From contig DATMEP010000089.1 of the NCBI GenBank assembly GCA_035556755.1, positions 1 through 27,763 of the forward strand: a stretch of 27,763 bases of DNA. Direction: 5' to 3'. This document shows, piece after piece, positions 1 to 6,530 of the stretch; within the stretch, counting starts at the first letter, position 1, and the number at the start of each line of letters is the position of its first letter. Source of the stretch: VRUE01 sp035556755 (GTDB lineage: Bacteria; Actinomycetota; Thermoleophilia; Solirubrobacterales; 70-9). The notes beneath the pieces were generated by a model. That model made no database searches. It was not told the origin of the DNA and saw only the letters and a program-made list of their open reading frames with translations. Position numbers and translations under genes: made by a program.

Positions 1-960
1 GTGGACGGTGCCGCCGAGCTTCTCGTCGAGCAGAACCTCGCGGGTGCCGCGGTCGATCGCGTAGTTGGTGCCGATCCCGAGCTCGCCCAGCCGCCGCGCC
101 CCCTCGTCGGTGTCGAGCAGCTGGATCAGGAACTCCTCGCCACGCTCGGCGCTGGCGTCGACCACCTTCCCCGCCTCGAAGCGCAACTGCACACCCGCGA
201 CCTCACGGCCGCCGATCGTCGCCGGCAGGTGGAACGTCACCTCGCCCTCGACCGAATCCTCGACGGGGCCGGTGAAGAACTCGCCGTCGGGCATGTTGTG
301 GCGGCCGTCGCAGGGGATGAACTTGCGGCCGGCGATGCCGAGCTTGATGTCGGTCCCGGGCGCGACCACCCGCACCTCCTCGTGGCCCTCGATCCACTCG
401 GCCAGCCGCTTGCACTCCTCCGAGGCCTGCTTCCAGGCGGTCAGCGGGTCGCCGTCGGTGGCCAGGCAGGCGCCGTAGTAGAAGTCCTCGTACTCGATCA
501 GGCTCATCTCCGCCTCGGCGGCGTAGGCGTTGGTCGGGTAGAGCGTGTAGCACCAGCGGAACTCGCCTTTGGCGCTGCGCTCCATCGCCCGGCCAAGCAA
601 CTCGCCGGTGGCAGCCTGGCGGCGCATCTGGCGCTCCGGCGGCACCGCGGAAAGCTCGCGGGTGTTGGCGCTGGCGCCGATCGCAATGCGGACGTCGACG
701 TTGTCGAGCAGCCATTCGGAGACCGGCGAGATCCACTCGAGCTGGGCGTCGGTGGCGTGCTTGTAATAGGCGTAGGACTGACCCTCGAGGGCGACGTTCA
801 TGATCGGGTGCGCACCCGCCTTCAGCACCTCCTCGTAGACCGCGAGCAGCAGCGGCTCGGCCCCGCTGTCGCCGTCGATCGAGACGGTCTCGCCCTCTTT
901 GACCTCGGTCGAGTAGCCAACCAGGATCTTCGCCAGCCGTTCGACTCTGGGGTCTCTCAC
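1..960 (-). CDS. M29-family aminopeptidase (AmpS/AmpT-like), 3' end outside window
   Basis: The first 320 residues of a metal-dependent aminopeptidase that trims N-terminal residues from peptides in the cytoplasm. The N-terminal domain (RDPRVERLAKILVGYST) is followed by the family motif NMPDGEFFTGPVEDS at residues 222-236. By family alignment Glu227 and Glu293 (LGELGIGTN) are metal ligands, and the 66-residue spacing between them is that of the characterised enzymes. His320, in GGTVH, is the last codon in the window and would be the third ligand. The remaining His/Asp ligands, roughly 90 residues, lie outside. The GTG start at 958-960 overlaps the pdxT stop by four bases (GTGA), so translation is probably coupled to pdxT. 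Its place behind pdxS-pdxT suggests co-transcription; no biochemical link to PLP synthesis is implied. Family assignment is firm, the peptide substrate is not known. Confidence 0.9.
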   Translation of the reverse strand, partial: MRDPRVERLAKILVGYSTEVKEGETVSIDGDSGAEPLLLAVYEEVLKAGAHPIMNVALEGQSYAYYKHATDAQLEWISPVSEWLLDNVDVRIAIGASANTRELSAVPPERQMRRQAATGELLGRAMERSAKGEFRWCYTLYPTNAYAAEAEMSLIEYEDFYYGACLATDGDPLTAWKQASEECKRLAEWIEGHEEVRVVAPGTDIKLGIAGRKFIPCDGRHNMPDGEFFTGPVEDSVEGEVTFHLPATIGGREVAGVQLRFEAGKVVDASAERGEEFLIQLLDTDEGARRLGELGIGTNYAIDRGTREVLLDEKLGGTVH

Positions 961-1547
961 GTCTCAGCCTCCTCGCGAGCGCGCTCCCGCGCGCCGGTCG
1001 TCATTGCCATGAACAGGGCGTGGAGCCGCGGATCGTCGGCCAGCTCCGGGTGGAAGGCGCAGGCGAGCACGCTGCCCTCGCGGACCGCCACCGGGTGCCC
1101 CTCGTAGGAAGCGAGCACCTCGACCTCGGGGCCGAGCCGCTCGACCCAGGGAGCGCGGATGAAGACCGCGCGCAGCGGCTCGTCGCCGATCCCCTCGATC
1201 TCCAGGTCGGCCTCGAAGCTCTGCAGCTGGCGGCCGAAGGCGTTGCGCTTTGCGGTCGCGTCGAGCAGGCCGAGGTGGGTGTCGTCGCAGACGATCAACC
1301 CGGCGCAGGTGCCGAAGACCGCCCGCCCCGCCTCGTGGTGGACGCGAATCGGCTCGGCCAGGCCGGCCGACTCGATCCCCTTGACGATGGTCGTGCTCTC
1401 ACCGCCGGGAATGACCAGACCATCGAGGCCGACCAAATCTTCCGGGATCCTGACCTCCCTGACTCTGGCGCCCAACCCGCGCAGCGTCCGCGCGTGCGCT
1501 TCGAACCCGCCCTGAACCGCGAGGACGCCGATCGTCAGCTCAGGCAC
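957..1547 (-). CDS. pdxT: Pyridoxal 5'-phosphate synthase glutaminase subunit PdxT
   Basis: Class I glutamine amidotransferase that releases ammonia from glutamine and channels it to PdxS in the ribose-5-phosphate-dependent PLP pathway. The 196-residue length is normal for the family. Visible motifs are GGESTT (residues 48-53), the nucleophile Cys81 in GTCAG, RNAFGRQ (101-107), and the His166/Glu168 pair in FHPEL that completes the triad. The GTG start lies inside the end of pdxS (8-base overlap, GTGCCTGA), and its TGA overlaps the GTG of the aminopeptidase gene, so the three genes are read as one unit. The C-terminal tail after the HPEL motif is Ala/Arg/Glu-rich and not part of the conserved fold. 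Identification is secure. Confidence 0.97.
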   Translation of the reverse strand: MPELTIGVLAVQGGFEAHARTLRGLGARVREVRIPEDLVGLDGLVIPGGESTTIVKGIESAGLAEPIRVHHEAGRAVFGTCAGLIVCDDTHLGLLDATAKRNAFGRQLQSFEADLEIEGIGDEPLRAVFIRAPWVERLGPEVEVLASYEGHPVAVREGSVLACAFHPELADDPRLHALFMAMTTGARERAREEAET

Positions 1548-2427
1548 CGCGGTCCTGCAGAAGCGCGTCGGCCGCTGCCAGCTCGGAGATCTCCAAGCCG
1601 GGCATCGCCTCGCCCAGCCCGATCGAGGCCGCCGCGACCCGCTCGGGGTCGGCGTAGTGGATGGTCGCCTCGACGATCGCCTTGGCCCGCCGCTCCGGGT
1701 CGCCGCTCTTGAAGATGCCGGAGCCGACGAAGTTGCCCTCGGCGCCGAGCTGCATCATCAGCGCCGCGTCGGCCGGGGTGGCGATGCCGCCGGCGCAGAA
1801 CAGCGGCACCGGCAGGCGGCCTTGCTCGGCCACCTCGCGGACCACTTCGAGCGGCGCCTGGTGCTCCTTGGCGGCGTCGGCAAGCTCCTCGGGACCGAGC
1901 TGAGCAAGTCGCTTGATTCCGCCGACGATCTCGCGCATGTGGCGGACCGCCTCGACCACGTTGCCCGTCCCGGCCTCGCCCTTGGAGCGGATCATCGCCG
2001 CTCCCTCGCCGATCCGCCGCAGCGCCTCGCCGAGGTTGGTGGCGCCGCAGACGAACGGAACCTCGAAGGCGAGCTTGTCGATGTGGTTGCGCTCGTCGGC
2101 CGGGGTCAGCACCTCGGACTCGTCGACGTAGTCGACTTCCAGCGACTGCAGCACCTGGGCCTCGGCGAAGTGGCCGATCCGGGCCTTCGCCATCACCGGA
2201 ATCGTCACCGCCTCCTGGATCCCCTTGATCATCGCCGGGTCCGACATGCGGGCGACGCCGCCGTCGCGACGGATGTCGGCCGGAACCCGCTCCAGCGCCA
2301 TCACCGCGCAGGCCCCCGCCTCCTCGGCGATCCGCGCCTGCTCAGGCGTGACCACGTCCATGATCACCCCGCCCTTCAGCATCTCCGCCAGACCGGTCTT
2401 AACTCTCCACGTAGCTCTCTCAGTCAT
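1540..2427 (-). CDS. pdxS: Pyridoxal 5'-phosphate synthase lyase subunit PdxS
   Basis: Synthase subunit of the PdxST complex. It condenses ribose 5-phosphate, glyceraldehyde 3-phosphate and PdxT-derived ammonia to PLP. The 295 residues align without shift to the Bacillus subtilis numbering: Asp24 (VIMDVVTPEQ), Lys81 (MAKARIGHF) and Lys149 (RSKGEAGTGN) are the catalytic positions. The (beta/alpha)8 barrel continues to the C-terminal GNFVGSGIFKSGDP phosphate-binding segment. The start ATG at 2425-2427 has no clear Shine-Dalgarno sequence. A TAGTAT box nine bases upstream suggests a leaderless or near-leaderless mRNA. That box is enclosed in a small inverted repeat (2430-2448). The gene begins 352 bases after the upstream RpiR-family gene. 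Confidence 0.98.
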   Translation of the reverse strand: MTERATWRVKTGLAEMLKGGVIMDVVTPEQARIAEEAGACAVMALERVPADIRRDGGVARMSDPAMIKGIQEAVTIPVMAKARIGHFAEAQVLQSLEVDYVDESEVLTPADERNHIDKLAFEVPFVCGATNLGEALRRIGEGAAMIRSKGEAGTGNVVEAVRHMREIVGGIKRLAQLGPEELADAAKEHQAPLEVVREVAEQGRLPVPLFCAGGIATPADAALMMQLGAEGNFVGSGIFKSGDPERRAKAIVEATIHYADPERVAAASIGLGEAMPGLEISELAAADALLQDRGA

Positions 2428-2429
2428 GA

Positions 2430-2448
2430 GAGCCGAATACTACGGCTC
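2430..2448. promoter_or_regulatory. Inverted repeat enclosing the pdxS -10 box (possible operator)
   Basis: GAGCCG, a seven-base loop AATACTA, then CGGCTC. The -10 hexamer occupies the loop, so a protein binding the two arms would cover the promoter. It could equally be a fortuitous 6-bp palindrome; no PdxR gene is visible nearby. Confidence 0.35.
2437..2442 (-). promoter_or_regulatory. Putative -10 box of the pdxST operon
   Basis: TAGTAT on the minus strand, nine bases from the pdxS ATG. It lies in the loop of the inverted repeat at 2430-2448. No convincing -35 is seen. Confidence 0.45.
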
Positions 2449-2473
2449 AGGCGCGGCGGGTCCTGTCACCGCA

Positions 2474-2524
2474 GGGGACCCCCACCCCTTCCGGTAGCTA
2501 AAGCTTCCTCAGGGGTGGATCCCC
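2474..2524 (-). repeat. Stem-loop C1 (conserved GAGGAAGCTTTAGCTACCG loop)
   Basis: Inner stem CCACCCCT (2482-2489) pairs with AGGGGTGG (2511-2518). After a bulge, GGGGA pairs with TCCCC. The 21-base loop, read on the minus strand, is the same as the loop of C2 except for one base, while the stem sequence is different. Confidence 0.65.
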
Positions 2525-2684
2525 CCTACGGTGCCACCCCCCGCGAGAGGGGCATCAGCTCCGCCGCGAGGAGCGTCAGCTTCCGCCCCGCGGGGTGACG
2601 CGGTGCGCCTGGGACAGGACACGAGCTGCAAAAGCTCCCGTGAAGCTTCTTTCAGCTGGAGCAGCTGGTTGCTCCAGCGGGTGG

Positions 2685-2751
2685 CACGGAATGGGATGGA
2701 TCAGTCCGAGGAAGCTTTAGCTACCGCAGGACTGATGGGCCCCATTCCGTG
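2685..2751 (+). repeat. Stem-loop C2 (same loop core, different stem)
   Basis: CACGGAATGGG (2685-2695) pairs with CCCATTCCGTG (2741-2751). A 4/4 internal loop follows, then ATCAGTCC (2700-2707) pairs with GGACTGAT (2729-2736). The loop 2708-2728 begins with GAGGAAGCTTTAGCTACCG. Nineteen bases of it are exactly complementary to 2492-2510 in C1. Confidence 0.65.
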
Positions 2752-2779
2752 ACAGGACCCGCTGGCCGGAAGCGTTGCG

Positions 2780-3634
2780 CTACTTCAGTTTGTAAGCCCG
2801 GATGCGGTCTTTGTGAGCTGCTTCGTCACGGGCGTAAAGACCGTGGGCCAAGCCCTGGACCAGCGCCATCAGCGCGGTGTTGGAACGTGCGAAGGATGGG
2901 CTGTTGGAGGAGAAGTAGAGGGTCTGTTCGGCGTGCTCGCCGACCTCGGACATCGAGGCGTCGGAGATCGCCAGGGTGCGGGCGCGGCGGTGCAGGGCGA
3001 GCTTCATCGCCCGCAGCAGCAGCGGATGGGCGCGACCTGAAGAGAGCACGATCACCAGCGTCTCCTCGTCGATCCGCCCGAGCCGCTGCAGCGACTCGCC
3101 GCCGGTGCTGGCGACGATCTCGGCGCGGATGTCGAGCAGGCTGAGGATGTGGCGCAGGTAGCTGGCGAAGAAGGCCATCTGGTCGACGCCGACGATCACC
3201 ACGCGCTGCGCTTCGGCCAGCGCCGCGACGGCGCTGTCGACCTGCTCGCGGGTGAGGTTGCGGGCGGTCTCCTCCAGGTTCGCGTAGTCGGCGCTCAGCG
3301 AGCCCTCGAGCTCGGAGTGGTCGAAGGAGAAGAGCGCGGCGCCGCCGGTGGGCGTGTTGGCGGCGACCGTGGCGGTGCGGTACTCCTCGATCGCGGCCTG
3401 CTGCAACTCGGGATAACCCTCGAAGCCGAGGGCCTGGGAGAAGCGCACCACCGTCGATGACGAGGTGCTCGCTCTCCTGGCCAGCTCCTCGGCGGTGAGG
3501 AAGGCTGCCTCGTCGAGGTGGTCGACGATGTAGCGCGCGACGTCTTTCTGAGAACGCGAGAACTCGTCGAAGCGCTCCTGGATGTACTCGGAAAGGCTTT
3601 TGAGCTGGGGGGGTTTGGTTGCGGTCTTGGTCAC
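2780..3634 (-). CDS. MurR/RpiR-family transcriptional regulator
   Basis: A 284-residue sugar-phosphate-responsive regulator. The N-terminal HTH_6 domain spans about residues 13-90, with the recognition helix around SSSTVVRFSQALGFEGYPEL (58-77). A SIS domain follows from about 138 to 270 (RVVIVGVDQMAFFASYLRH, LVIVLSSGRAHPLLLRAM), which in this family binds a phosphosugar. The regulated genes cannot be told from the sequence: no sugar-catabolic genes are adjacent, and the next gene on the strand, pdxS, is 352 bases away behind the palindromic element. The chosen start is GTG at 3632-3634 (MTKTATKPPQ). An upstream ATG is in another frame and overlaps it. Family call is firm, target unknown. Confidence 0.9.
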   Translation of the reverse strand: MTKTATKPPQLKSLSEYIQERFDEFSRSQKDVARYIVDHLDEAAFLTAEELARRASTSSSTVVRFSQALGFEGYPELQQAAIEEYRTATVAANTPTGGAALFSFDHSELEGSLSADYANLEETARNLTREQVDSAVAALAEAQRVVIVGVDQMAFFASYLRHILSLLDIRAEIVASTGGESLQRLGRIDEETLVIVLSSGRAHPLLLRAMKLALHRRARTLAISDASMSEVGEHAEQTLYFSSNSPSFARSNTALMALVQGLAHGLYARDEAAHKDRIRAYKLK

Positions 3635-3705
3635 GGCGGTCCATTTCGCCGGTTTGGATGCTTTCCCTTCTGTTTCCCTTCCGATCTGGTTGGATGCAGG
3701 GGGAA

Positions 3706-4089
3706 ATGGACCTCGAGCAGGCCCTGCGCCTCACCAACAGGAACATGGTCGCCTTCGACCTGATCCTCGGCTCGGCGGCGATAGCGGCGCCGGAGGCGAC
3801 GCTGCGGGTGCTGGGTCACGACGAGCCTTCTCCGGACGCGGCGCACCTGTTCCGCCGCTGCGGTCCGATCTGGCTCACCTTCGCGGCAGCCCACGCGGTA
3901 GCCGCCGCCCGCGGCGACCGGCAGGACTGGTGGGCGCTGGCCTGGTTGCGCGGCACCGAGATCGCCACCGACGCGCTCTGGGCCGGGTCGCCGGCGGTCA
4001 GCCGTCCCGGCGCCAAGGCGGGCCTCCGCCTGGCCGGGGTCGCCAACCTGGCGATGGCCGCCGGCTTCGCCTGGCTCTCGAGGCGATGA
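3706..4089 (+). CDS. Small four-helix membrane protein, function unknown
   Basis: About 127 residues with four likely membrane helices: around VAFDLILGSAAIAAPEATLRV, PIWLTFAAAHAVAAA, WWALAWLRGTEIATDALWAG, and GLRLAGVANLAMAAGFAWL. The start ATG at 3706 is preceded by AGGGGGA five bases upstream. This is better than ATG 3694, which has no such site. It is the first gene of a plus-strand run whose members overlap by four bases, so it probably heads an operon with the zinc-ribbon-like and two larger membrane proteins that follow. It is divergent from the RpiR-family gene, with 71 bases between starts. I recognise the type from actinobacterial genomes but know no function. Confidence 0.72.
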   Translation: MDLEQALRLTNRNMVAFDLILGSAAIAAPEATLRVLGHDEPSPDAAHLFRRCGPIWLTFAAAHAVAAARGDRQDWWALAWLRGTEIATDALWAGSPAVSRPGAKAGLRLAGVANLAMAAGFAWLSRR

Positions 4090-4415
4090 GCGAGCACGCC
4101 GGGCTCCCCAGCAAACGCTGGAGCCTGCGCGGGACCGACGAAGAGGGCAACGAGGCCTGGCTGATCCGCAGCTTCGGGCAGAAGCTCTACCGCTGCCCGG
4201 GCTGCCACGGCGACATCCCGATCGGCACCGAGCACACCGTGGTCCAGTACGTGCTGCGGTTGGGCGGCACCGAACACCACCACTGGCACCGCCAGTGCGC
4301 CGAAGAACTGCTGGTCCCCGACCTGCGCGGCCTGAAGCGGGTGCCGGCCTCGCAATCGTCCCAGTCGAAGCTGGAGGCCCGCGGGCGGCAGAGCCCCCGG
4401 CGCCGCCCCCGCTGA
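4086..4415 (+). CDS. Zinc-ribbon-like small protein, function unknown
   Basis: A 109-residue soluble protein. CPGC at residues 37-40 and HWHRQC (Cys71, with His66 and His68) look like a CxxC...HxxC metal site. Between them lies the conserved GDIPIGTEH segment. Similar small proteins in actinobacteria are often labelled ATP/GTP-binding, a label for which I see no support: there is no P-loop. The ATG at 4086 overlaps the stop of the preceding gene (ATGA), indicating translational coupling. The C-terminus (about residues 84-109) is basic and low in complexity (RGRQSPRRRPR), compatible with nucleic-acid contact. Existence as a gene is well supported, its role is not known. Confidence 0.75.
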   Translation: MSEHAGLPSKRWSLRGTDEEGNEAWLIRSFGQKLYRCPGCHGDIPIGTEHTVVQYVLRLGGTEHHHWHRQCAEELLVPDLRGLKRVPASQSSQSKLEARGRQSPRRRPR

Positions 4416-4417
4416 CC

Positions 4418-5203
4418 TTGGCCGACGGGCCGAAAAATCAAGTCGGACTTGATTTATCGGCCCGTCGGCGGCTGGTCGGGCTATACGGGCGAATCTGGCG
4501 CACCTACATCGCCTGGGCGCGCTCGCTGCTGCCGCTCGCGGTGATCGTCTTCGTCCCGCTCGGACTCGTCCACGCGATCCCGGTCCACGTCGAGGCCACC
4601 TCGATCGACTTCGACACCGGGCTGAAGGCCTTCGGCGCCATGCTGGCCCTGCTGCTGCTGACGATGACCGGCCTGCTCGGCGAGATCTTCTACACCGGCG
4701 CCGTCGCGATCGCGCTCACCCACCCGCACGGCGGCGAGCCGCCGCCGCTGCGCGAGATCGCACGGACGATCGACTACCGGACGCTGATCGCCGTCGACCT
4801 GATCTTCGGGGTGCTGGTCGCGCTCGGCCTGATCACGCTGGTCGTGCCAGGGCTGCTCGCCTTCGTCTACCTCGGGCTTGCCGCGCCGGTGGTCGAGATC
4901 GAGCACCGAGGGGTGCGCGGGGCGCTGGCGCGCAGCGTGCGGCTCGTCCGCGGTCGCTTCTGGTTCGTCCTCCTCGCCCTGCTGCCGATCGAGATCGCCA
5001 GCGACGCGATCGGCAGCGTCGCCACCCACCTCATCTACGGCCTCTTCGGCGACTCGCTGATCGCCGGCTGGTTCACCGACACCGCCTCCAACATCGTGCT
5101 GACGCCCTTCTACGCGGTCGCCGCCGTCCTGCTCACGCTCGACCTGATCGCCGAGAAGGACGGCGCCACCCCCCGACTACACTCGACCCCCGCCGGCTCA
5201 TGA
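4418..5203 (+). CDS. Multi-pass membrane protein (start uncertain), function unknown
   Basis: Roughly 260 residues with hydrophobic segments about RSLLPLAVIVFVPLGLVHA (residues 36-54), FGAMLALLLLTMTGLLGEIF (72-91), LIAVDLIFGVLVALGLITLV (123-142), an adjacent GLLAFVYLGLAAP segment, and two more near the C-terminus. The layout resembles the glycerophosphodiesterase/DUF975-type membrane domains with a YGRIWRTYIAWARSLLPL entry helix. No ATG or GTG is in frame near the expected beginning. TTG at 4418 is the first candidate after the upstream stop, and the only other start is ATG 4295, deep inside the previous gene. A long hairpin (4421-4469) covers codons 2-17 of this reading. The stop overlaps the ATG of the next gene. 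Confidence 0.7.
   Translation: MADGPKNQVGLDLSARRRLVGLYGRIWRTYIAWARSLLPLAVIVFVPLGLVHAIPVHVEATSIDFDTGLKAFGAMLALLLLTMTGLLGEIFYTGAVAIALTHPHGGEPPPLREIARTIDYRTLIAVDLIFGVLVALGLITLVVPGLLAFVYLGLAAPVVEIEHRGVRGALARSVRLVRGRFWFVLLALLPIEIASDAIGSVATHLIYGLFGDSLIAGWFTDTASNIVLTPFYAVAAVLLTLDLIAEKDGATPRLHSTPAGS
4421..4469. repeat. Long hairpin D at the 5' end of the membrane-protein gene
   Basis: A 22-base arm (4421-4442, beginning GCCGACGGGCCGA) and its complement (4448-4469) match except for one A/A mismatch. The loop is TCGGA. It begins six bases after the stop codon of the zinc-ribbon-like gene. There is no U-run after it, and it is inside the reading frame of the next gene if TTG 4418 is the start. Confidence 0.8.
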
Positions 5204-6069
5204 TCGCCACCGCCTCGATCCTCTCGGACTTCTGGAACGACCAGATCCTGGCCGAAGAAAAGCAGGGGCTCTTCCTGGTGCTGGCCGGGTTCGTCCTCTC
5301 CTTCGCCTTCATCCGGATGAGCACGCGGCTGATGCGCAGCCCGCGGGTGCCGTGGTGGCCCGGCAGCGTGGTGAGCGAGAGCGGCGTCCACCTCCACCAC
5401 CTCGTCTTCGGGATCGTGACGATGATGATCGCCGGGGCGGTGGGCTTCACCGTGCTCGGCGACGGGCCCTGGGCGGAAATCTGCGCCTTCGCCTTCGGCG
5501 TCGGGGCCGGCCTGACGATCGACGAGTTTGCCCTCTGGGTCTACCTGGAGGACGTCTACTGGGCCGAAGAGGGACGGGTCTCGATCGACGCGACCGTGAT
5601 CGCCGCCGCGGCGATGGGCCTGATCCTGCTCGGCTTCACCCCATTCGACTTCAAGACCGGGTCGCTGGACGAAACGATCGGCAGCGTCGTCACCGCGCTG
5701 CTCGTCTTCGGCATGGTCGCCTTCTGCTTCGCCAAGCAGCGGCTGCTGCACGGGACGGTCGGCTTCTTCGTCCTCCCCGTCGCAATCTACGGCGCCGTGA
5801 GGATCGGCAAGCCCGGCTCGCCCTGGGCCCGGCGCCGCTACCGGGACAAGCGCGAGGCGAAGATGGCGGAGGCCAAGGACCGCTTCGCGCCGGACCGGCG
5901 CACCGAGCGGTTCAAGAACGCCTTCCGCGACATCGTCGGCGGCAAGCCGAGCGAGGGACTCGAAGCGGTGACGCAGGAGGCACTGGCCGCGACCCGCGAG
6001 GCCGCCGAAGAAATGCGCCACCGGGCCGACCGGATCACCCACCCGGGCGAACGGCGCGACGAGGACTGA
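5200..6069 (+). CDS. Six-helix integral membrane protein, function unknown
   Basis: A 289-residue protein with about six membrane helices at roughly residues 23-40, 67-86, 93-115, 128-145, 160-178 and 185-203. A charged cytoplasmic-looking tail follows (RRRYRDKREAKMAEAKDRFAPDRR, to about residue 289). Notable conserved-looking residues are the SGVHLHHLVFGI motif at about 61-72 and the acidic TIDEFALWVYLEDVYWAEEG segment at about 106-125. These put histidines and carboxylates near the membrane and could bind a metal; that is inference. Similar proteins are widespread in actinobacteria as uncharacterised membrane proteins. ATG 5200 overlaps the stop of the upstream gene (ATGA), making it the last member of the four-gene run. 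It ends before the convergent repeat region. Confidence 0.8.
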   Translation: MIATASILSDFWNDQILAEEKQGLFLVLAGFVLSFAFIRMSTRLMRSPRVPWWPGSVVSESGVHLHHLVFGIVTMMIAGAVGFTVLGDGPWAEICAFAFGVGAGLTIDEFALWVYLEDVYWAEEGRVSIDATVIAAAAMGLILLGFTPFDFKTGSLDETIGSVVTALLVFGMVAFCFAKQRLLHGTVGFFVLPVAIYGAVRIGKPGSPWARRRYRDKREAKMAEAKDRFAPDRRTERFKNAFRDIVGGKPSEGLEAVTQEALAATREAAEEMRHRADRITHPGERRDED

Positions 6070-6100
6070 GATGGTGATTCCACGACCCTGTAGGTGGGAT

Positions 6101-6238
6101 AAGCCTGGCCGGCCTGCGGTCGAATTGACACCCCAAGAGCTCTGCTCTTGGGGTAAACGACGAGCGCGGCCTGCGGCCGCGCAATAGCCGGATTGCATAG
6201 GCCGCTTCGCGACATTCGCCCGCAGGCCGGCCAGGCTT
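6101..6238 (-). ncRNA. Candidate structured RNA element A
   Basis: The outer arms AAGCCTGGCCGGCCTGCGG (6101-6119) and the exact complement (6220-6238) close a 138-base element. Read on the minus strand it continues CGAAT, then GTCGCGAAGCGGC (a 5-bp stem with GAA loop, one G-U pair), TGCAATCCG, and an 8-bp stem GCGCGGCC/GGCCGCGC with three-base loop. An 11-bp stem ACCCCAAGAGC/GCTCTTGGGGT with loop AGA follows, then TGTCAATTCG. The G-U pair becomes A-C on the other strand, which favours the minus strand as the RNA sense. Homologous to element B in the unpaired and core parts, with different outer and middle stems. Expression is unknown; a DNA palindrome is the alternative. Confidence 0.5.
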
Positions 6239-6344
6239 CTCTCTCGACACGTCCCGGAATGACTGAAGCTGCCAGCGCGGCTTAGAGTTCTCAAGCTTGC
6301 GAGGAAGCTTCAAGCTGAGATTTCGAAGCTAGGTGTGCTTCGGA

Positions 6345-6486
6345 GGGATGGCGGGTGCGCCTCTGCGGGAATGTCGCGAAGCGGCGGAAATGCAATCCGA
6401 TATCTGCGCAGCGAAGCTGCGCACCAGATTCACCCAAGAGCTCAGCTCTTGGGTGTCAATTCCCGCAGAGGCGCACCCGCCATCCC
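6345..6486 (+). ncRNA. Candidate structured RNA element B
   Basis: The outer arms 6345-6372 and 6459-6486 form a perfect 28-bp stem (inner end CTGCGGGAAT/ATTCCCGCAG). Read on the plus strand the order repeats that of A: GTCGCGAAGCGGC, TGCAATCCG, and an 8-bp stem TGCGCAGC-GAA-GCTGCGCA. A 10-bp stem ACCCAAGAGC-TCA-GCTCTTGGGT follows, then GTGTCAATTC. Core segments match A almost exactly. The outer stem and the 8-bp stem have quite different bases, yet remain fully paired. It ends 45 bases from the stop of the SnoaL-like gene, which is on the opposite strand. Confidence 0.5.
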
Positions 6487-6530
6487 CGTCCAGCCCGCGG
6501 AGAAGCCGTGGAATCGACTGTCTAAGGGGG

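Larger units (their letters stand above)
2456..2762. repeat. Composite palindromic element C between rpiR-like gene and pdxS
   Basis: This fills the gene-free stretch 2428-2779. Outer arms GCGGGTCCTGTCAC (2456-2469) and its exact complement (2749-2762) enclose a chain of hairpins. C1 lies at 2474-2524. Small GC stems lie near 2536-2549 and 2554-2570. AGCTGCAAAAGCT/AGCTTCTTTCAGCT is at about 2626-2658, a 9-bp stem is at 2655-2678, and C2 is at 2685-2751. The loops of C1 and C2 carry the same 19-base core in opposite orientation, so they could also pair with each other. Tetramer AGCT recurs about eleven times. No convincing coding frame is seen. It could be a multibranched RNA, a MITE-like palindrome, or the 3' end of the upstream transcript. 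Confidence 0.7.
6076..6515. repeat. Composite palindromic element A/B in a convergent gap
   Basis: This occupies the gene-free stretch 6070-6530 between two convergent genes. GATTCCACG (6076-6084) and its complement (6507-6515) bracket it. Inside, stem-loop A (6101-6238) is read on the minus strand and stem-loop B (6345-6486) on the plus strand. They share core sequence, so they also form one large imperfect palindrome. The middle, 6239-6344, holds smaller hairpins, including one with CGAGGAAGCTT in the loop (6293-6318), a motif also present in element C. No credible reading frame is seen. Confidence 0.65.

Noticed and set aside
1..1107. Long plus-strand open frame of 368 codons
   Set aside because: It is the antisense of the M29 aminopeptidase and pdxT, whose conserved residues are unmistakable. 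High GC makes such shadow frames common.
2531..2752. Small open frame inside element C
   Set aside because: Its sequence is dictated by the hairpins; it has no ribosome site and no recognisable protein pattern.
2456..2762. A PLP-sensing riboswitch for pdxS
   Set aside because: A probable promoter lies between the element and the pdxS ATG, giving a leaderless mRNA, and related motifs occur in an unrelated gap at 6293-6318. Nothing specific supports ligand sensing.
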